NCBI GenBank assembly: GCA_000467715.1
Contig: AJFK01000542.1
Location: 1 to 25,538, forward strand
Length of the DNA: 25,538 bases
Direction of reading: 5' to 3'
Source: Hysterium pulicare CBS 123377
Taxonomy: Eukaryota > Ascomycota > Dothideomycetes > Hysteriales > Hysteriaceae
Made by a program: the position numbers and the translations under genes. How positions within the stretch are numbered: position 1 is the first letter of the stretch; each line of letters begins with the position of its first letter. Positions 22,576 through 25,538 of this stretch are shown one piece after another. Below the pieces are notes generated by a model. It had not been told where the DNA came from and did no database searches. It saw only the letters and a list, made by a program, of their open reading frames with translations.

Positions 22576-23015
22576 CTACTCTAGTGAATACATGCTGAAG
22601 GTTCCGATGATGCGACGCATTTGCTCACAGACCGTCTTACTCTTCAAAATCCCAATCCCCGAAACCTCAACCTCAACTACATCTCCATGCTTCAACTTTT
22701 TTGGCGTTTGAAACTATTCTATCACGGGCATTGTCCGCCACATAATCGCCGTTCCAGCCAGTATCGTAACAGCCTGACTCAAAAAGTTAGTCAACCGCTC
22801 AGACCCATGTATAAGGTCCACAGGGCTCTCTTATAGAACCCGGCCCTTGACCTTCATTTTTGAAACCTTTACTCTTCAAAAGATCCGAATTCTTTGACGC
22901 TGGTAAGAACCTAGGGGTGCGAACTTGTGTAAGTTCTTGGCACGCGTGAATTGGCCTCGTCTTCAATCCTGATGTCGCGGGCACCTTTAGAGATAATGAT
23001 GGTGAGTTCGCCCCG
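22576..23015 (-). pseudogene. Fumarylacetoacetate hydrolase (FAH) family pseudogene, partial
   Basis: The minus strand preserves pieces of an FAH-domain protein in the right order. GELTIIISKGARDI (about 23012-22970) matches the beta strand after the substrate-binding site. KFAPLGSYQ follows, then KVKGRVL-stop-ESPVDLIHG, RLTNFLSQAVTILAGTAIM, and KKLKHGDVVEVEVSGIGIL close to the C-terminus. The segment that usually carries GYTxxNDVS between the first two pieces is missing, so about 40 codons appear to be deleted. In-frame TAG and TAA stops and frame changes break what is left. The N-terminal part is absent or unrecognisable in the next few hundred bases. Family members hydrolyse fumarylacetoacetate or related diketo acids, or act as isomerase/decarboxylase in ring cleavage. 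The relic sits between a ring monooxygenase and an acetoacetyl-CoA synthetase, in the same strand as the latter. Confidence 0.75.
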
Positions 23016-23876
23016 GGATATGGTTCATGGACGCTGTGAAGCCATGGTCAGAAAGCGAATCCGTAAAGTCTTCCCTTAGGACCGAATATCAGAAAGACCG
23101 AGGGTTAAATGCTTCGCACGCAGTGAAAGGAGTGGGGTTCCGAGGATCCTCGTACTACTCGTCGCACGGTTAACGGTCGATGGGAACCCCTGTAAACTAT
23201 TGCTTTGTATAAGGATTCGAAGATGCAGAGAACATTACTTGCCATCTTCACTTTGGGGAAAGACGTGGAAGGGAATATCATCCAACCAGGAAGGTGAAGG
23301 TGAAAGCATTGGTTTCGAGGTGTGATGACGATAGGTAAGCACCAGTGGCTAAGCGGGAAGGAATAAAGAACATTTTCGATTACGCGCATTAGTGTCTGTG
23401 TGGTTCGGGCCTTCCTTCAAAGAAGGGAGCCTCCATTCGTGCCGTATGTCTGGCATTTTTGCCAACGTTTTACACAACTCAAGCACAAATCTGCAATGTT
23501 CAAGCAACAGACCGTACTCAAAGCACGCTTATATCATAGAAGAGATTACACACCTTTTGAGAAGGTGGAAACTATACTTCGGGCTATCTTGATCATTCTG
23601 ATGGTGTTTTGTAGGACCGGAAGGATTATGCGCCAAGAAATGAGGTCTCTCCGATTCTTCCGTGCAGATGCTCCGCCATGACCAGTGAAGAAGAGACTCT
23701 AAGGCAGACTACCCCCGTCGATCCTCTTGTCCAGTTAATTTCAGGAAAGACTTGCGAACTATGCACCATTCTCTACTCAACATAATACACTTCACCCCGT
23801 GGGGAGCAAGCTTACGGTGTATCTATTGGTTGAGTATTCAGACATCTATCAGTCTATATGTATAGCGAAGAAAATC
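23016..23876. other. Gene-free stretch, possibly more of the FAH relic
   Basis: About 860 bp with no gene I can support. The expected N-terminal half of the FAH protein should lie here on the minus strand, but only uncertain traces can be read. Open frames at 23105-23389 (-) and 23400-23681 (+) have no recognisable sequence. The right end is 3' flank of the synthetase gene. Confidence 0.4.
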
Positions 23877-25538
23877 CTAGAGTTTGCTACTTGTCTGTTC
23901 GAACTTCTCAATATCCACGAACTGGTAATAATACTCCAGACATTGGGGATTTGCGATGGTGGCAGATGGCGTGATGACTTCGCCAGACACAATCCGCTTT
24001 ACCGGAAGCTCAACTTTCTTCCCATTAATGGTCACCTAGTCAGTCTGATTAGCATGGTCTTGCAAACATACTCAAAAAAGGCAACTTACTGGCAACTCTG
24101 GCGTCGGGAAGACGAACGACGGTACATGTCTTTTGCTCAGCTGCTTCCCAATCTCAAGCTTGACGTCCTTGACTAGCCCTTGTGTAAACTTATGTGGAGG
24201 CTTCATCTGTAAAAAGAGCACGACCCTCTCGTCAGGATCTTGCTTACGGCGCTGCCCCACACATATAGCTTCCTGCACCTGCGGAAAGCTCGCTTCAAGA
24301 ACCGAGTAAATCTCAGCAGACCCGAACCTGACTCCCTGGGGGTTCAAAACGCCGTCCGAGCGACCAAGGAAGAATATCTGTTTCGTGACGGGGTGTTGCT
24401 GTATAAAGTCTCCGTGCGTCCAACAGTTCTTAAATCGCTCGAAGTATGAGCTCCGAAATCGCTTCATACCCGGGTCGGCCCAAAATCCAATTGGAACGTT
24501 TGGAAATGATGCTGTAGCTACTAATTCTCCAGCATGGCCATCGGGCACAGGCTTTCCCTCTACATTGTCGCCTTCAATGGTCGGGTCATATATCTCAACT
24601 GGAACGCCGAGGCTCGGGCTTTGACATCCTCCCATGTAAACTGGTTCCAGGGGATTGCCGCTAGCAAAACCTCCTGCAATATCAGTGCCTCCGGACATGT
24701 TCATGAGTTGGACATGCTTGGGGAAGCCTTCATCGTAAAACCATTCGAAAAGAGTGTCTGACAAGACCGACCCAGTACATGGCACCATTTCCAAAGCAGA
24801 CAGATCTAGTTTCTGGTGAGGTTTGATTCCTTTCTGCTGCAACTCGAGAAGAAATCTTGGTGACGTCCCAAATTGGGTAACTTTTTCCTTGGCACAGAGT
24901 TCTAGAAGAGATGTCACTGAAGGCAAGAATGGCGACCCATCGTAAAGAACGATTCTAGCACCGGTAGCCATGTGGCCGATCAATGCCGCATACATAATCC
25001 ATCCGGTTGTGGTGTAAGTAAGTGACACTGATTGAGCATCCATATTACGATGCAGTATGTTCTCCTTAAAGTTGGCTAGTAGAAACCCGCCAATGCTGTG
25101 AACGATACACTTCGGAGTCCCGGTGGTTCCGGATGAGTAAACAATCAGTAATGGGTCATTGAACGCCACTCTCTCAAACTCCAGTTCAGTAACATTTTTC
25201 CGGATATTTTGAAAGAAACTTTCAAACGTTGTTACACGTGGAATCCCGCTGATATCGTAGGGAAATCCGAATCGCTGTTGTGCGACAAGGCCTTGAAATT
25301 CTGAGACATCCTTCATTCCTTCCATAATGGCAGTGATCTTAGGCCTCAAGTCAATCTTCTTTCCGTTATAGAGCGCGCCATCATCCATGAAAACTAATTT
25401 TGGTTTGACCTGAACAAGGCGTTCCAACAAGCCCTGAACAACTTTAGCACAACAGGATTGAAGCGGAGCAGGGAAGGGTGACCTACCTTAGCTCCCATAT
25501 CGGCGGAGCTCGAAGAGAAAAACCCCCCCCCGGCGGGG
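23877..25538 (-). CDS. Acetoacetyl-CoA synthetase (acetoacetate-CoA ligase), 5' partial
   Basis: Three exons are visible: one cut by the window edge (25538-25487), 25433-24090 and 24035-23877, with introns of 53 nt (GTAGGT...TTCAG) and 54 nt (GTAAGT...ACTAG). Together they give about 518 residues, roughly the last three quarters of the enzyme; relatives have about 650-700. The first visible piece reads SSSSADMGAK, joined to GLLERLVQVKPKLVFMDD. The ATP-binding loop is IVYSSGTTGTPK, followed by TTTGWIMYAALIG, GTSPRFLLELQQ, SGGTDIAGGF, THGDF and FLGRSDGVLNPQGVRFGSAEIY. The last exon carries INGKKVELPVKRIV, with the catalytic Lys region of the ANL superfamily, and ends QTSSKL. The enzyme activates acetoacetate with ATP and CoA in the cytosol, feeding ketone-derived carbon into acetoacetyl-CoA. 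The final bases 25523-25538 are a C run and GC repeat that look like sequence-end noise rather than coding sequence. Confidence 0.92.

Overview
The window looks like nuclear DNA of a filamentous ascomycete (Pezizomycotina). The genes carry short introns, mostly 46-75 nt with GT...AG ends, and sit on both strands with intergenic gaps of about 0.1-1.5 kb. The protein families are typical of such fungi: a GH30 subfamily 7 xylanase, a HET-domain protein, a LovD-like transesterase, an FCY-type purine-cytosine permease and a PHBH-fold monooxygenase. I cannot name the genus from sequence alone. I saw no tRNA, rRNA, CRISPR array or intact transposon.

Layout, left to right. 1-1159: no gene, a 12-bp tandem repeat and one TATA-like site. 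1160-2700 (-): secreted GH30_7 glycosidase, three exons. 3490-5202 (-): an NCS1 nucleobase/allantoin permease wrecked by two frameshifts and five in-frame stops. 5508-6051 (-): a short unrecognised two-exon reading frame. 6523-7100 (-): phosphatidylethanolamine-binding protein. 7101-8228: gene-free and partly AT-rich. 8229-9487 (+): LovD-like serine hydrolase/acyltransferase. 10283-10987 (+): LURP-one-related (tubby-like) protein. 11204-12610 (-): type II membrane glycosyltransferase. 14066-15803 (+): intact purine-cytosine permease. 15908-16813 (-): uncharacterised multi-pass membrane protein. 17285-19435 (-): HET-domain protein whose only defect is a TAG at a position where the family has Trp. 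19837-22142 (+): nine-exon FAD monooxygenase. 22576-23015 (-): decayed fumarylacetoacetate-hydrolase-family pseudogene. 23877-25538 (-): acetoacetyl-CoA synthetase, 5' end cut off by the window edge.

The right end is the most suggestive functionally. An aromatic-type FAD monooxygenase, an FAH-family hydrolase relic and an acetoacetyl-CoA synthetase are what one would expect of a ring-degradation module of the homogentisate or gentisate kind: hydroxylate, cleave, hydrolyse to acetoacetate, activate acetoacetate. The hydrolase copy here is dead. The other genes look like independent housekeeping or accessory genes. Two of the roughly fifteen loci are clear pseudogenes and a third (HET) is interrupted once. 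Several of the stop codons could have arisen by C-to-T or G-to-A change, which is compatible with repeat-induced point mutation (RIP), but this was not measured.

Splice sites were placed by eye from consensus, frame and family alignment from memory; no search was run.
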